From positions 146,886,962 through 146,950,961 of the forward strand of contig CM077644.1 of the NCBI GenBank assembly GCA_039707465.1: DNA of 64,000 nucleotides, given 5' to 3'. The position numbers and the translations under genes are program-made. Positions 1-10,980 of this stretch are shown one piece after another. How positions within the stretch are numbered: position 1 is the stretch's first letter; each line of letters opens with the position of its first letter. Source of the stretch: Rhabdophis nuchalis. Lineage: Eukaryota > Chordata > Lepidosauria > Squamata > Natricidae. The notes below the pieces were generated by a model. It ran no database searches. It was not told the DNA's origin and saw nothing but the letters and a program-made list of their open reading frames with translations.

Positions 1-539
1 TGTTAACCCCACTTGCAGGGCCATCCCCCCAAAAAAGGTTGAAAAAGCCAAGCTGGCATCACCAACTACATGACTGAAAACATCTCATTTTAATATGCAT
101 CTCATGTGTGACACCGTCAACTTCAAAGGGATTGACAACATTCTTCTTAATCTTTGCCTTTGGAGGGGAGGGGATTATAAACAGGGTGTCCAGTGAGAAA
201 GCCACACGGCTGACCATTGTTTTGAGTACAATATTTTTGTGAGAACTTTATTTTAGCCTGTACTTATTTCTTAGAAATGGGAGGTAGCTAAGACCCCTAC
301 AGGAAAAGCCATGAGACACAAGAGAACAGGAGCAGTGTTTATTTTCTATTGAATGAAAATTTGACAAGCACTCGAAGAAAATAAAACAATGCAATAATGC
401 ACAGTATAACTATTAGCAAACCTTGATATTCCATTCCAGTCAAAAGGTTCTAAACCTTAAATTGTAAGTTAATTCTGCACAATAAAAGAATATTGACCTT
501 ACCCAATTAGAGCACAGCTGATGGGGGCTACATCAGAGA
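1..539. other. Unannotated AT-rich non-coding DNA
   Basis: No coding frame, terminal repeat, tail or tandem repeat could be supported here. The sequence is ordinary AT-rich non-coding DNA and may contain decayed repeats that are too old to recognise by eye. Confidence 0.5.
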
Positions 540-547
540 TGTTAGAT

Positions 548-681
548 CAGGGGTGTCAAACTCGTGGCCCACGGAATGGATGCGTCACACGCTGGCCATA
601 CCCATTCCCAGTTTAGCAAAGGGGAGAAGAGTTGTGATATGTCACGTGACAACAATGTGTCATCACAACTTGACACCCCTG
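548..681. mobile_element. Short non-autonomous hAT-type element
   Basis: The copy starts CAGGGGTGTCAAA and ends with the near-inverse TTGACACCCCTG. The 8 bases on each side (TGTTAGAT and TATTAGAC) match at 6 of 8, as expected for an aged hAT target-site duplication. The interior is about 110 bp and non-coding. A related reverse-oriented end lies at 31330-31681. Confidence 0.7.
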
Positions 682-939
682 TATTAGACTCTCTTATGAA
701 ACCTCTTCTCTCTTTCTTATACTAATTTCTCCTCTCCCTTCAAGATCTGCAAGATCTAAAGGGGGCAATTTTACAATGTTTTACTGAAAGAGGCCATTAG
801 AGTTCCTGGTTAGCTTTACAAGTAAGTCCACACACCCTCATGACTTCTGCCTGGGAAATTATCTAAGCGTGATTGCTATATGACAACCCTATGAGATAGT
901 CCAGCCAAGAAACCAAAGCCATGAGTACTCTACTTCATG

Positions 940-1205
940 TCGAACTCCCCAAGCATTGTCCAAAGACATTTCCAGCATCATGTGGCCAGCATGACTATAT
1001 GCTGAGGCACATGGAATGCTCTTGGTGGTACCTATTTATCTGCTCACATTTGCATGCTTTCAATCTATGAGGTGGGCAGGAGCTGGGGCAAATAATGGGA
1101 GTTCACCCTGTTGTGTGGCACTCGGGTCTCAAACCCTGGCTGTCAGCTTGACAAGCCCAGCATCTTTAATCACTGAGGCATCATGCTCCCTCATGATGGC
1201 TCCAT
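940..1205 (-). mobile_element. Old tRNA-derived SINE copy
   Basis: Read on the minus strand, the right end gives a tRNA-like head (CCTCAGTGATTAAAGATGC, then a B-box-like GGTTTGAGACCC). The body matches the better preserved SINE at 46752-47108, including the shared stretch around GTGGCCAGCATGACTA. It is strongly diverged and its tail boundary is uncertain. Short frames across it are not coding. Confidence 0.6.
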
Positions 1206-1212
1206 AAATACA

Positions 1213-1390
1213 GTTTCTATGGAGATTCTCAGTCATCCAGGTCGTGGTTGCCCCAAAGATGCTTTTTCAAGAGGCAACTGGGCTTTCTGGTTTTTCTTTG
1301 AAGACGTTTCTCTTCTATTCAAGAAACTTTTTCAGTTCTGACAGGATGGTGGGCAATGGAACAATTTATACACTTTGCAGTTGTCTGAAG
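1213..1390 (-). mobile_element. Penelope-like element end unit
   Basis: Contains the unit GGAGATTCTCAGTCATCCAGG ... CCAAAGATGC ... AAGAGGCAACTGG, which recurs at 9820, 25005, 35935, 42486 and 62258. At 27010-27160 the same unit, reverse-complemented, follows a GIY-YIG endonuclease frame, which is why it is assigned to a Penelope-like retroelement. The copy is decayed. Confidence 0.55.
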
Positions 1391-1399
1391 GAATATAAA

Positions 1400-1832
1400 T
1401 CTTGCCTGTCAATGACTTCTTCAGCTTCAAACACAATAATGCATGGGCAAACAATAGATACAAACTTAAGGTAAACCACTCCAAACTCGAAGAAATTATA
1501 ACTTCAGCAACAGAGTGGTCAATACCTGGAATGGTCTACTTGACTTCATTGTTACATCCTAAAACCCCCACAGCTTCAACCTTAAACTGTCTGCCATGGA
1601 TCTCACCCCATTCCTAAGAGACCCGTAAAGGGGGCGTGCATAAGCACACCAGCATGCCTTCCGTCCCTGTCCTACTGTCCTCATTTACCTATATTTACTT
1701 CCTTTGTTCATTTTTATGTTCATACCTATACTGGTTATCTTGTACATGTTTGATAAACAAAATGAATGAATGAATGAATGAATGAATGAATGAATGAATG
1801 AATGAATGAATGAATGAATGAATGAATGAATG
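1400..1832 (+). mobile_element. LINE 3' end with (AATG)n tail, family uncertain
   Basis: A decayed frame from about 1402 (KLKVNHSKLEE, then a stop after WISPHS) resembles the C-terminal end of a Jockey/CR1-group LINE ORF2. It is followed by a 3' untranslated segment and then by about 18 AATG units at 1761-1832, consistent with a LINE tail repeat. The family was not established. It could be CR1-like, L2-like or another clade. Confidence 0.4.
1761..1832. repeat. (AATG)n microsatellite
   Basis: About 18 nearly perfect tandem AATG units. The position directly after a LINE-like 3' end suggests that the array grew from the element's tail. Confidence 0.95.
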
Positions 1833-2923
1833 ATTCCATTCTCCACCATCCAGAACCTTTTTGGGTGAGAAGCAAAATATCTTCAAAGAAAAACTAGTTG
1901 CCTCTTGAAAAAGTAACTCTCATTTCTACTAATGCTACTTTTGTGATAAGGTTAGAGTAACCCAACCTGACAAATATTCCCTCCCTTGCCTTTACTTTCT
2001 AGAGAATTAAGAAGGGTCACTTCTGAGATGCTTTCTCCACCCACATTTCCTTCCATGGCTTAAGATATCTCTTGCTGGCCATTGTCTAAGCTGTAGCTCC
2101 TCCTGTCTCCCAAAGTTTGCTGCTCATCCATCCTGTTCAAAGACATTTAATTGAGGGGATGTCAAGACTTGTACATGAATTGGATTAAAGTGAGGGAGAG
2201 ATGCTCACTCTCTCTTCCCAGATTCCATCTTGCTCCATTAGCAGGACAAGAGTCGAGACAGTTGGAGATGAGCTGGGTGCAGTGGTTGACCAGGGCATCT
2301 TTTCTGTCTTGCCATGCTCTTAGTGTAACACATTACTTGCAGAGACTGCCTTCATGACCGTTGTCCTATTCTAGTAGGTTTCATCTGCTCAATCCACCAG
2401 ATTCTGTCTACACATGCTTGGGATAGACAAGTCCCTATCTCACTGAAGGTCAATGACCCAATGTCTACTCTCAACTTGGTTTGGCTAGCCTGTCGAAGCT
2501 GTTGCCCGGGATGTTGCCACTTCACATGCTACAGCTACTAGGAGCCACAGGTGAGAGCTGAGTGACAGGTGGGGACCAAAGGTGAATGAGCTGCCCCAAA
2601 ATCTGCAATAAAATGAGCTGCTCTAAAAGGACACAACATATCCCTACACCAGAGGTGCTACCCCTCACTGAACACTCCATACACACCTCCCAAAGTTTAA
2701 TGCACAACCCATTGCATTGTTAGACTTTGTGACTAAGTCAGTGCTCTGGGGTTTTTCCACACTTTTCTTATCAAAGAGCTCTAAAACTGCACCTGCTTTC
2801 CACTAAAAAAAACCCAACTGCTCAAACTTGCTGCTGCTTTAGGAAATGGCCCAAGAGTTGTCTATTCGCGAAATATATCGACAGAACATTGTAAGGGGCT
2901 GATTTTAGATCACACACACTCAC
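1833..2923. other. Unannotated DNA
   Basis: Only short frames without recognisable motifs are present. No terminal repeats, tails or tandem repeats were seen between the (AATG)n array and the L1 insertion site. Confidence 0.5.
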
Positions 2924-2936
2924 AACTATCATTTTG
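2924..2936. repeat. L1 target-site duplication, left copy
   Basis: AACTATCATTTTG, identical to 5222-5234 after the poly(A) tail. The 13-bp length is typical of L1 target-primed reverse transcription. Confidence 0.9.
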
Positions 2937-5221
2937 CTAAAATATTTACAGCTATTATAAGTAATAGATTAAATAGTTTTATAGATAAATATATAAGTTA
3001 TAATCAAGTAGGGTTTGTTAAAGGTAGATATATGAGTGATATAATTAGAAGAGTATTGAATATTATAGATGTAGCAGAGAATAATGGTGATGAATTAGGT
3101 ATAATATCGTTAGATATTTTTAAAGCTTTTGATTCTGTACAATGGGATACTATAAAAGTAATTATTGAGGCATTAGGCTTTGGTAATAAATTTATACATG
3201 TTATTTCAAAACTGTATCAAAAAAGTAGTGCAAAGGTAAAGGTGAATGGAACAATGACGGGAGAGATTAAATTGGAAGCAGGCACGAGACAAGGATGTCC
3301 CTTGTCTCCAACATTATTTTTGTTAGTTATGGAGGTTTTGATTAAATTGATAGAAGCAGATGAAGAGTTGGAAGGTTACAAGGGATATAAGATAAATTTG
3401 TATGCGGATGATACCTTGATTATTTTGAAAGATATAGAGAAAGATTTAAAGAGGATAAATAAACATTTGATAGAATTTGAAGAAATGACAGGTTTAAAGG
3501 TAAATTGGTCAAAATCTGAATTATTAATGAATAAAGATGGTAAGGAGTGGGAGAGTATGCAAGAACAATTTGGAATAAGAGCTAAGAACACATTGAAATA
3601 CTTGGGGATAACACTTTCACTTAAAGTTAGAGAATTGAAAAAAATTAATTATGAGGTGATGTTGAAGGAAGTAGAGAAAAAGATAGATAAATATAAAGAG
3701 ATAAAGTTGTCTTGGTTTGGTAGAATTGCAATGTGTAAAATGATGTTGTTACCAAAGTTTAACTTTTTATTTGAGATGCTACCATTAAATTTGACAGAGA
3801 AAGATATAGAAGAATATCAGAAGAAATTAGATAAATTTTGTAATGGTGGGAAAAGACCAAGATTAATGAAGAAATTGTGGTATCAAAATCAAAAAGAGGG
3901 TGGATTGGGAATTCCCAATCTACTTAATTATTATCAGGCGTATAATATTAGAACTGTGATAAAAATACTTAAAGGTGGAGATGGTCATTGGGGAGATCTG
4001 GAGTTAAAAGATATTAAGAGATTTGGGTCTATATGGTTTTTTAGATAGAGCAAAAACAAAAAAGGCAATTAATAGTTATTGGTTAAAGGGGCTGAGTAAA
4101 ACTTGGAATAAATTTGTTAAAAAACTGATTCCGGATATAGCGTTTTTGGGAAAGACAACTGAAAGTTGGCCGATTAAAACTAATATAAGTCGGAATAAAG
4201 TAATTGAGGATGAAAATATAGGAAATATAGTAGATTGGTTAAGAGCTCTAGGAACTGAGAGTAGGAAGAAAAAAGTATTTCAAAAATTGGAGTTAAATTG
4301 GTTTGAAAAAATACAGGTAGAAAAATGGACTATGAAAGTAAGGGGAATATGTAACATAGATAGAAGTAAAACTAAATTTGAAAGTTTAGTATCTCAAATT
4401 ATTAAGGATGAAACTGGGTTAAAAGGACTCGTTAGTAAGATATACAAGATTATAAACTTTGATGGAAACCCACAAATGGTAATGAAAAGGAATTGGGAGG
4501 AAGACCTTAAGATTAAAATATTGGATTTGGATTGGAACGAGAATTGGAAGAGTCGGATTATGAGGACTTTATCTATAAGGATTAAAGAACATAATTTTAA
4601 GGTTGTTTGGAAATGGTATTGGACCCCATTAAGATTATCATTGATAGATAAAAAAATGAGTGATAAATGTTGGAGATGTAATACGGAATTGGGAACTTAT
4701 GAACATATGTGGTATAAATGTGTGAAAATTAAAAAGTTTTGGCAGCAATTAGAAAGAACGATGTGTGAAATGATGAAAAGAATAATAATATTGAGACCAG
4801 AAACTATATTGTTATTGATAATTAATGAACCAGAGTTAACAAAACATGAGAAAGAATTGATTAGAATTATGATTATAATGGGTAGAATTGTAATAGCAAG
4901 ATATTGGAAAATAGAGGTAAATATTAAAATAGAAGAATGGTATTGTGAAATGTGGAAACTAGCCTTAAATGATAAAATGACGTGTGATATTAAATTTAGA
5001 GAGGGGGTTTATAAAAACGATATCTTTTGGAAGACTTGGAAGCCATTTGTGGACTATGCACTTGGAACTTTGGACGTCTCGACGCCTGTACCGAGAGAAC
5101 GTGGATTTTGGAGATCCTAAAGATAATAGATGATACTTGAAACCAACTCTTCCTTTTGTTTTGTACAGCACTGGGTGAAATATTGTAAAACATTATAAAA
5201 ATTTCAATTAAAAAAAAAAAA
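2937..5221 (+). mobile_element. Young 5'-truncated L1 retrotransposon
   Basis: The element carries the reverse-transcriptase and C-terminal half of L1 ORF2, a short 3' untranslated region and a poly(A) tail (5208-5221). It is bounded by an exact 13-bp target-site duplication, AACTATCATTTTG, at 2924-2936 and 5222-5234. The 5' end is truncated inside the reverse-transcriptase domain, as is common in target-primed insertion. Intact flanks and an almost unbroken frame suggest a recent insertion. Lacking ORF1, the endonuclease and part of the reverse transcriptase, it cannot move itself. Confidence 0.93.
2939..5120 (+). pseudogene. L1 ORF2 reverse transcriptase, C-terminal portion, one frameshift
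   Basis: L1 ORF2p makes cDNA at the nicked target site. The frame is open from 2939. Visible motifs are QVGFVKGR, the motif-A aspartate in LDIFKAFDSV, GCPLSPTLF (motif B) and the catalytic YADDT (motif C, near 3402). A long thumb follows, then a C-terminal zinc-knuckle-like CWRC ... GTYEHMWYKC (about 4669-4712) typical of L1 rather than CR1 or RTE. The first frame stops at 4048, while the downstream sequence continues the protein in another frame from about 4023 to 5120. This indicates a single indel near 4030-4045. Missing are the apurinic-like endonuclease and the N-terminal part of the reverse transcriptase. Confidence 0.9.
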
Positions 5222-5234
5222 AACTATCATTTTG

Positions 5235-6892
5235 GGGCTGTTGTTTTTTTAATCCCTTCCACAGCATTCCTCATCCCTCAGCCCGTGTAAGGAAACTGGG
5301 ATCTAAATATTTGAAAGAAATAACTGAGATATGGAATTGAATCACCCTATTTTGCTGATTTATTCTTATTCACAAATAAGCAAACAAGCAGCCATCTTGC
5401 TTTTTTCCTCATTAGTCATGGCAGTTGATCATGTGTACGAGCTGAAGTAAAGGCGCTGATCCTGAGAGAAATCCCCAAAGAGAGGACAGTGATTGCAGAA
5501 AATGTGGTTTATCAGTATGCTTGGCAGACCAAGTTGGAGAGAGCTGCTCTGTACAATAATTGATTTCTGTATTGAGACAGCTAAATCACAAAGGAATGTT
5601 AATATTTGCAAACAGATCAGTAGAATGCTAAGGGATACTCCTGGTTTGTTCGTTGTTTGATGGGTTGGTTTGCAACCTAAGTTGAAGCCAACATCCTAGA
5701 AGGCAGAAAGAGTACGTCCTTGTCTCTTTCCCTATAATCTACAATGTGATTCTGAGGCTTTATCACTGTACATTTTGTCCACCTTTCTGATTCATTTTAT
5801 TGGCTTCTACTTGAACAGGTGGTGAATGATTGGCACCCAAGCACAAACTCGGTGTTTTTAAATTAAAGTTTCACAGGCTTTTTGGGTCCAAAATTCATAT
5901 TTGGCTACTCACCAGCTTTCTGCAAACAGTGCAGACCCTGAACATAAATGACATTCATTTGAATTATGTTTTAAAGTACAATTAAGTTGCCCAACACATC
6001 TCATTTTTTCCCTTTTTTTCCATTGGAAAAAAAGAGAACCACAAGAATTCTGGGGCAAAATTCAAGGCTTTAAGGACTCTGTATGAATCTAAGTTTGCAG
6101 TCTATGTGCCTTTTCTAAGAATTCTGGAAGAAGATGACTGGGGCTGCCCTTTGCCTCAACAAACAGCCTCATAAAATAACAGAGTTGAGTTACTAGAAGA
6201 CAAAGCCCAATTAGAACTCCTAAAGGGAGTACATAAACAGAAAACAGGCAATTATGAGTTTTACGAGAGTCACCTTCTTCGGTCTCTTTTTTGCTCCTGA
6301 CATTTCATTCTTCTTTCCAAGCTCTGCACAACTGCTACTGTTTTGTCTGGATAAAACATAAGCAAATTCCACCTGGGCTACTTGGCTTCCTCTAGCATTC
6401 GCGTCTTGCCAGCGATGATGCATTCTAAGGCTTTGAAATGCTAATATTGCATAATTTTACAGGGTATTGAGACCATTCCTTTGTGCCTCTGGAGAGCATC
6501 TTTCCCCATTTGTTCTATTCAAGAGAAGTCACTCTCTGATAGCCAAGGAGAAGGTAGGGGCTGGGGCTGGGAGTAGAGCAATTGTTCCAAGGAACGCTCT
6601 TTTTTAATGTCAGCAGAAGGCTGAGGCTCTCAGCCTAATGGAATATAACCTACTGCACTAATAGATAAGCGACATGGCAATGCAATGCCGCATAATGTAC
6701 GTGTGCACTACTGGAGAAACCATGGCATAGTTTAGTACAGACCTTTTTTTATAATAAAAAAAAGCACAAAAGGAATCTATCAAAACGCATTAGGGTAGCA
6801 GTCAAGGAGAGGGTGCAAACAAACAGCAGATGATGGAAAACATCTGTTGTTTTCTTGGCTTTCCATTTTAATGATAAAGCTGTATAGCTTTG
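5235..6892. other. Unannotated DNA
   Basis: No element ends, coding motifs or tandem arrays were recognised. This is one of the longer repeat-poor stretches in the window. Short open frames (for example near 6220-6423) show no family motif. Confidence 0.5.
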
Positions 6893-6919
6893 GTCTCTCT
6901 CTCTCTCTCTCTCTCTCTC
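6893..6919. repeat. (CT)n microsatellite
   Basis: About 13 CT units in an otherwise unremarkable stretch. Reading frames through it give Arg-Glu repeats, which are artefacts. Confidence 0.95.
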
Positions 6920-7454
6920 CTTCCCAATAGGCCCTATTAGTAGCCTGAATGGAGAAAACACGCTTGGTTTGTGCTTTAATGTTGCCATTCTGCAAAACAG
7001 CAATTGGGAAGAGGTTATTTCAAAGGGGAGAGAAAGTAAATGCAACAGAACAGAGGGGAGAAATGGCTAGATAACGTTTTAACATATACTTAAGATGATC
7101 TAAGCAGAAATGCATGAGCAAATGACACATTTAGATGACTTGATCTGGGATTAGAGGTTAGCAGAGACTGAGTAGTTTGGATGGGGGATACTTGCCCTAC
7201 TCTTTATCCCCAGTGTAATCACAGGATTCATATATTTTTTTTAAAAACCTCAAAAGAAATCAATATAAACAACTTCCCTGCTGTTGCCAGGCTACTAAGA
7301 CGTGTCCATAAAGCCACCAAGGGATGGATTTGACTTAAAGTAGAATTTACCTTTAGTTTATATTTGTCATAAAAGTGGAATTGACATTATCAAGGTCGAT
7401 TCAGTTTTGGAAGACCAGTTTCAGCCTTCTTGATGTTGATTTGCAATCATCGTG
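6920..7454. other. Unannotated DNA
   Basis: Nothing recognisable apart from short A/T runs. Confidence 0.45.
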
Positions 7455-7595
7455 GATAGCAATAGCACTTAGACTTATATACTATATATAGACTTATACT
7501 GTGGAGTAAGACTCAGCCTCCAAAGAACGAGATGTGCCATGGGCCCTTTTGTATCCTTTACAGATAGTCCCTCTGAAACTAAAGATGACGCAAGA

Positions 7596-7807
7596 TAGCA
7601 ATAGCACTTAAACTTATATACCACCTCATAGTGCTTTACAGCCATCTCGAAGCAGTTTACAAAGTCAGCATATTGCCCCCAACAGTTCTTGTATTACTGA
7701 CTTCAGAAGGATGGAAGGCTGAGTCAACCTTAAGGTGATCAGGATTGAACTGCTGGCAATGGACAGAGTTAGCCTGCAATACTGCATTCTAACCATTACA
7801 CCATCAG
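7596..7807 (-). mobile_element. tRNA-derived SINE (GCTATT-tailed family)
   Basis: Reverse complement of the SINE at 29843-30082. The left end is the tail (AGCAATAGCACTTA...), followed by the conserved segment with CATATTGCCCCCAACA, and the right end is the tRNA-like head. A detached tail fragment of the same family (AGCAATAGCACTTAGACTTA) lies at 7457-7485. The copy is moderately diverged. Confidence 0.75.
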
Positions 7808-7875
7808 AAATCAGTAGAATGGGGGGGAGGGGTCTGACCAAACACCAATTGTTCCCCAAGTTTTTCAATCGTCAG

Positions 7876-8321
7876 TGTTAGGGGTAAAAAACACCCCCAT
7901 TGGAAAATAAATAGCGGAATAGTGCAATATACCGGACTGCAAGAGATACGTTGCTTTTAGCACACAATAACTATCAAACACTGATAGTAGAAAAAATAAA
8001 TAGCCTTTACTTTTGCAGTAACTAAAATACTTCTTCCAAACAGTGATACTAACTCTTCCACCAATAAACAGTCCTTCACCAAAACCACAGTTACCTTACA
8101 GTCAAAACAAACAATGCTTCTTCCGTATTCAGCTCTTCCTCAGTGGCAATCAGGAAGCAAAGGAAAGCAAAAGGGAATGAACTGTGTTCTCAGCTACCTT
8201 TTATGGTTGAGCTGGGAAGCACAGCCAATCAGATTCCACATAGTCCTTAAAGTTACATATACTCTTTAAGAATCTGGCTTATATATATTGTCAACCCAAC
8301 ATCAGGATGATTATCCTAACA
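7876..8321 (-). mobile_element. Solo LTR, family A
   Basis: A 446-bp segment with ends TGTTAGG ... CCTAACA, flanked by an exact 5-bp duplication GTCAG (7871-7875 and 8322-8326). Read on the minus strand it starts TGTTAGGATAATC, has a TATA-like CAATATATATAAGCC near its 5' end, and is homologous over its length to the plus-strand solo LTR at 53982-54393. No internal retroelement sequence adjoins it, so it is a solo LTR left by recombination between two LTRs. A 5-bp duplication fits Ty3/gypsy, BEL or some endogenous retrovirus families. The class is not determined. Confidence 0.88.
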
Positions 8322-8326
8322 GTCAG

Positions 8327-9036
8327 AAAGCATAGGTGGCAAGGTAGTAAAACTGAGTCATTGCAGATGGGGCAGTCCCAGTTTTTCAGGATTTGTAGTT
8401 TGCTTTGCTTTGGGAGAGATTAAAGGGCAAAAACACTATCCAAAAGTTTATGGTACCTCCCCTCTCCCCTCTTTAAATCATTGGTAAAGGCAGCCTTTGG
8501 AAATCAGTACACTGTTTGCCTTCAATTTATGTAACCTTTATTAAATGTATTTTTTCCTTGTTTTAAAATAAATAGAGCTCCTGGCATTTTACTTCTTACC
8601 CAGAGAAAAAAAATGTTTTTATTATTATCAAAATAAGAGCACTTTAAGCACAGCAATTATTACCGAGTAATTTGCTTGACTATAAAAAAGGACTTGATAT
8701 GTTGACTTCTGAAAGCAAAAAGCAAGGCTACAAAAACCAAAAATACAATCTTCGGGAGTAACATAGTATGTAGATGGGGGAGGTTATTTCCTAGCCATTA
8801 AAAAATAGGCACTGTGAGCCATCACCCTATTATTCCCTTAACTAAAGTAATTTCGTCAAACTGTTCCAGCAGCCTCCAGCAATGCTCTAAAATCCATTAA
8901 CCTTCTTTATCTATCTCCAATCTCATAACCCACCTTGACGGGGTAGGAGGGTTCAGAGATTCAACTATTGTGACAGCAATGCTAGCAGGAGCTACTGGTA
9001 GGGTTACCTTTGTCCATAGTCAGATGAGGAGAGATG
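8327..9036. other. Unannotated DNA
   Basis: No repeat family or coding sequence recognised between the solo LTR and the hAT element at 9045. Confidence 0.45.
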
Positions 9037-9044
9037 GTTAATGG

Positions 9045-9367
9045 CAGGGGTGGGATTCTACCAGTTCGGACCAGTTCGGGTGAAGCCGTAGCTCAAACGA
9101 TCAGCTAGCCCCCGCCCACCCACCCCTGCTCTATCCTGTCCTTTATTTCCTGCTTTGCAGCTCACCTCAATCGCACAGCACAGCTGATATATCCCTCCCC
9201 CTTGCTGTTCTATTTACCGTTGCTGACCTGGAAGATAAACAGTGAGCTTCTAAACGCTCCATTTTCAACGCTGTGCACGCATGCACGCACACACACACAC
9301 AAAACACACATGCACCAAAGTGCGTGCTCACCAAACCGGTTGTTAAACTGGCAGCATCCCACCACTG
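9045..9367. mobile_element. hAT element, CAGnGGTGGG family
   Basis: Ends CAGGGGTGGGATTC and ATCCCACCACTG, with an exact 8-bp target-site duplication GTTAATGG at 9037-9044 and 9368-9375. Subterminal ACCAGTTCGG and ACCGGTTGTTAAA are shared with the copies at 24095 and 37287. The interior (about 9105-9310) is unrelated to those copies and includes a CA-rich stretch. Confidence 0.9.
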
Positions 9368-9537
9368 GTTAATGGTTAAAGATAATACAGAATTAGGGGA
9401 GACCAGGCAAGGGGGTTAAACATCTGCGAGCTGGCATGTAGGTGTGATTGTGCTGCAGATACAAAAAGACCAAAGATTCCATTCCAAAGCTGCAGCCACC
9501 ATCTTGCAGATGCCCCACCAATCCAGTAGATCCAGCT

Positions 9538-9761
9538 CAGGGGTGGGTCCTGGCTGCTGCTACTGCCGGTTCACTCAGGGATGCGCTGCGTGTGCTTGAT
9601 GCACACTATGCGTTCGTGTGCTGTACTAGAAATGCTTCTGCGCATGCTCATAAGCAAAAAACAAGATGGCAGTGCCTATGGTATCACCGAGAGAACCAGT
9701 TCAGGGGTGTGGCAGGCCAAGTTACTACCTACTCGGCCGAACTGGTAGGAACCCACCTCTG
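9538..9761. mobile_element. hAT element, CAGnGGTGGG family
   Basis: Starts CAGGGGTGGGTCC and ends GGAACCCACCTCTG. The flanks ATCCAGCT and ATCCAACT match at 7 of 8 bases. The interior differs from that of the neighbouring family member at 9045, but near the right end the GAACTGGTAGGAACCCACC subterminal block is typical of the family. Confidence 0.82.
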
Positions 9762-9819
9762 ATCCAACTGTTAAGAGCATCAGGGCACACATGGGTCTGG
9801 AGGCTTCAGAGAAACCAAT

Positions 9820-10045
9820 CCAAAGATGGTTTTTCAAAAGGCAACTGGATTTGTATCTCCCTTGAAGATGCTTTGCTTCTCATCCAAGAAGCTCTTCGAG
9901 TTCTGACAGAACTGAAGAAGCTTCTTGGGTAAATAGCAAAAGTCTTCAAGGAAAAATGAAGTCCAGTTGCCTTTTGGGAAAAAAACCCACACCTTTGGAA
10001 AAACCATGACTTGGATGACTGAGAATCTCCATAGAAGCCCAGGAG
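9820..10045. mobile_element. Inverted pair of Penelope-like end units
   Basis: The left half reads in one orientation (CAAAAGGCAACTGGAT ... CTTCTCATCCAAGAAGC) and the right half in the opposite one (GAAGAAGCTTCTTGGG ... GTCCAGTTGCC ... GACTGAGAATCTCC). The two halves meet head to head near 9910. The same arrangement occurs at 25005-25180. Penelope-like elements are known for terminal repeats in direct or inverted orientation. Confidence 0.6.
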
Positions 10046-10840
10046 AATGAACTCAAGAATCAACTCTATAAAATTCAGTAGCAGCTGTGGTGGAATCTCC
10101 AGCTAGACTGGAGAGAGGTATTAAGAGGAGAACAAGTTTACAGTCTTTGCAGTGCAGGAAGTGGCACAAGACTTGAGCTCCCCCAGAGTCATTGAAGCAT
10201 TATCTGATTGTTCCCAAGGGAATGCAGTCAGACAGGCAAGATTTTTATAACATAGATATAGATGACTAGATTGTTGTTAGATGACTAACAATATTCATGA
10301 GTGGTTGTTGGTTACTTGAGCATAACAGCATCCCACTTCTTTATGATGGCCTACAAAACTGCAGGTGAGGCTAAAACATTTAGACAAATTTGTGAACCTT
10401 ATGGTAAGACCACCTTCTCTTGGTAGGAAGCACTCATCTACTTCTTAAGAAGAGCATCAGGCTTCCATAAATAAACCTAGACCTGGTGTGGCCAAACCAG
10501 AACTTCAAGGTAGTTTTAGTGAGGAATGATGTCAGAATTGAACATAAATTCCTTGTTTTATGAGTACGCATACAGCAGGAACATAAAAACTTGAATCAAG
10601 GAGAACTTTAAGCATCTGGAATTGGATGTTTTAGGAATGAACTTGGGTAGATTAAAAATGTCCACTTTAAATAAGACAAGTATTTGATTACATTCAGGGC
10701 ATGAAGCCACTTAACGTAAAGGAATAGAGTGTGATAATTTAGAAAAAGGCTGGGTAAGCATGTGTTCTGCTAAAACCCAATAAATAACATGGTTATGTGT
10801 ATTAAAATTAGTAGCTATTTGGTGAGCATCAAATTTTATG
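10046..10840. other. Unannotated DNA, possibly decayed Penelope sequence at its start
   Basis: The first 250 bp (CAGTCTTTGCAGTGC, AGTTGTCATTGAAG-like stretches) may continue the Penelope element, but too loosely to annotate. The rest shows nothing recognisable. Confidence 0.35.
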
Positions 10841-10980
10841 TGTTCACTTATTTATTTCGAGGATTAGGCTGTTGCCAATTCAAGCAGGCTCATGGCAACG
10901 TTTATAGAATCACAGTGAAAACACCCACAGTATAGCACAGAATGTACACTTCCACAGTACAACTTAAAAATAATAATAAA
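10841..10980 (-). mobile_element. LINE tail remnant (L2-like)
   Basis: Starts CACTTATTTATTTCGAGG and continues into a segment resembling the reverse complement of L2 3' ends elsewhere in the window. It is short and diverged. The family call is tentative. Confidence 0.35.

Noticed and set aside
2937..5221. The L1 as an active, autonomous element
   Set aside because: It lacks ORF1, the endonuclease and the first part of the reverse transcriptase, and has a frameshift.
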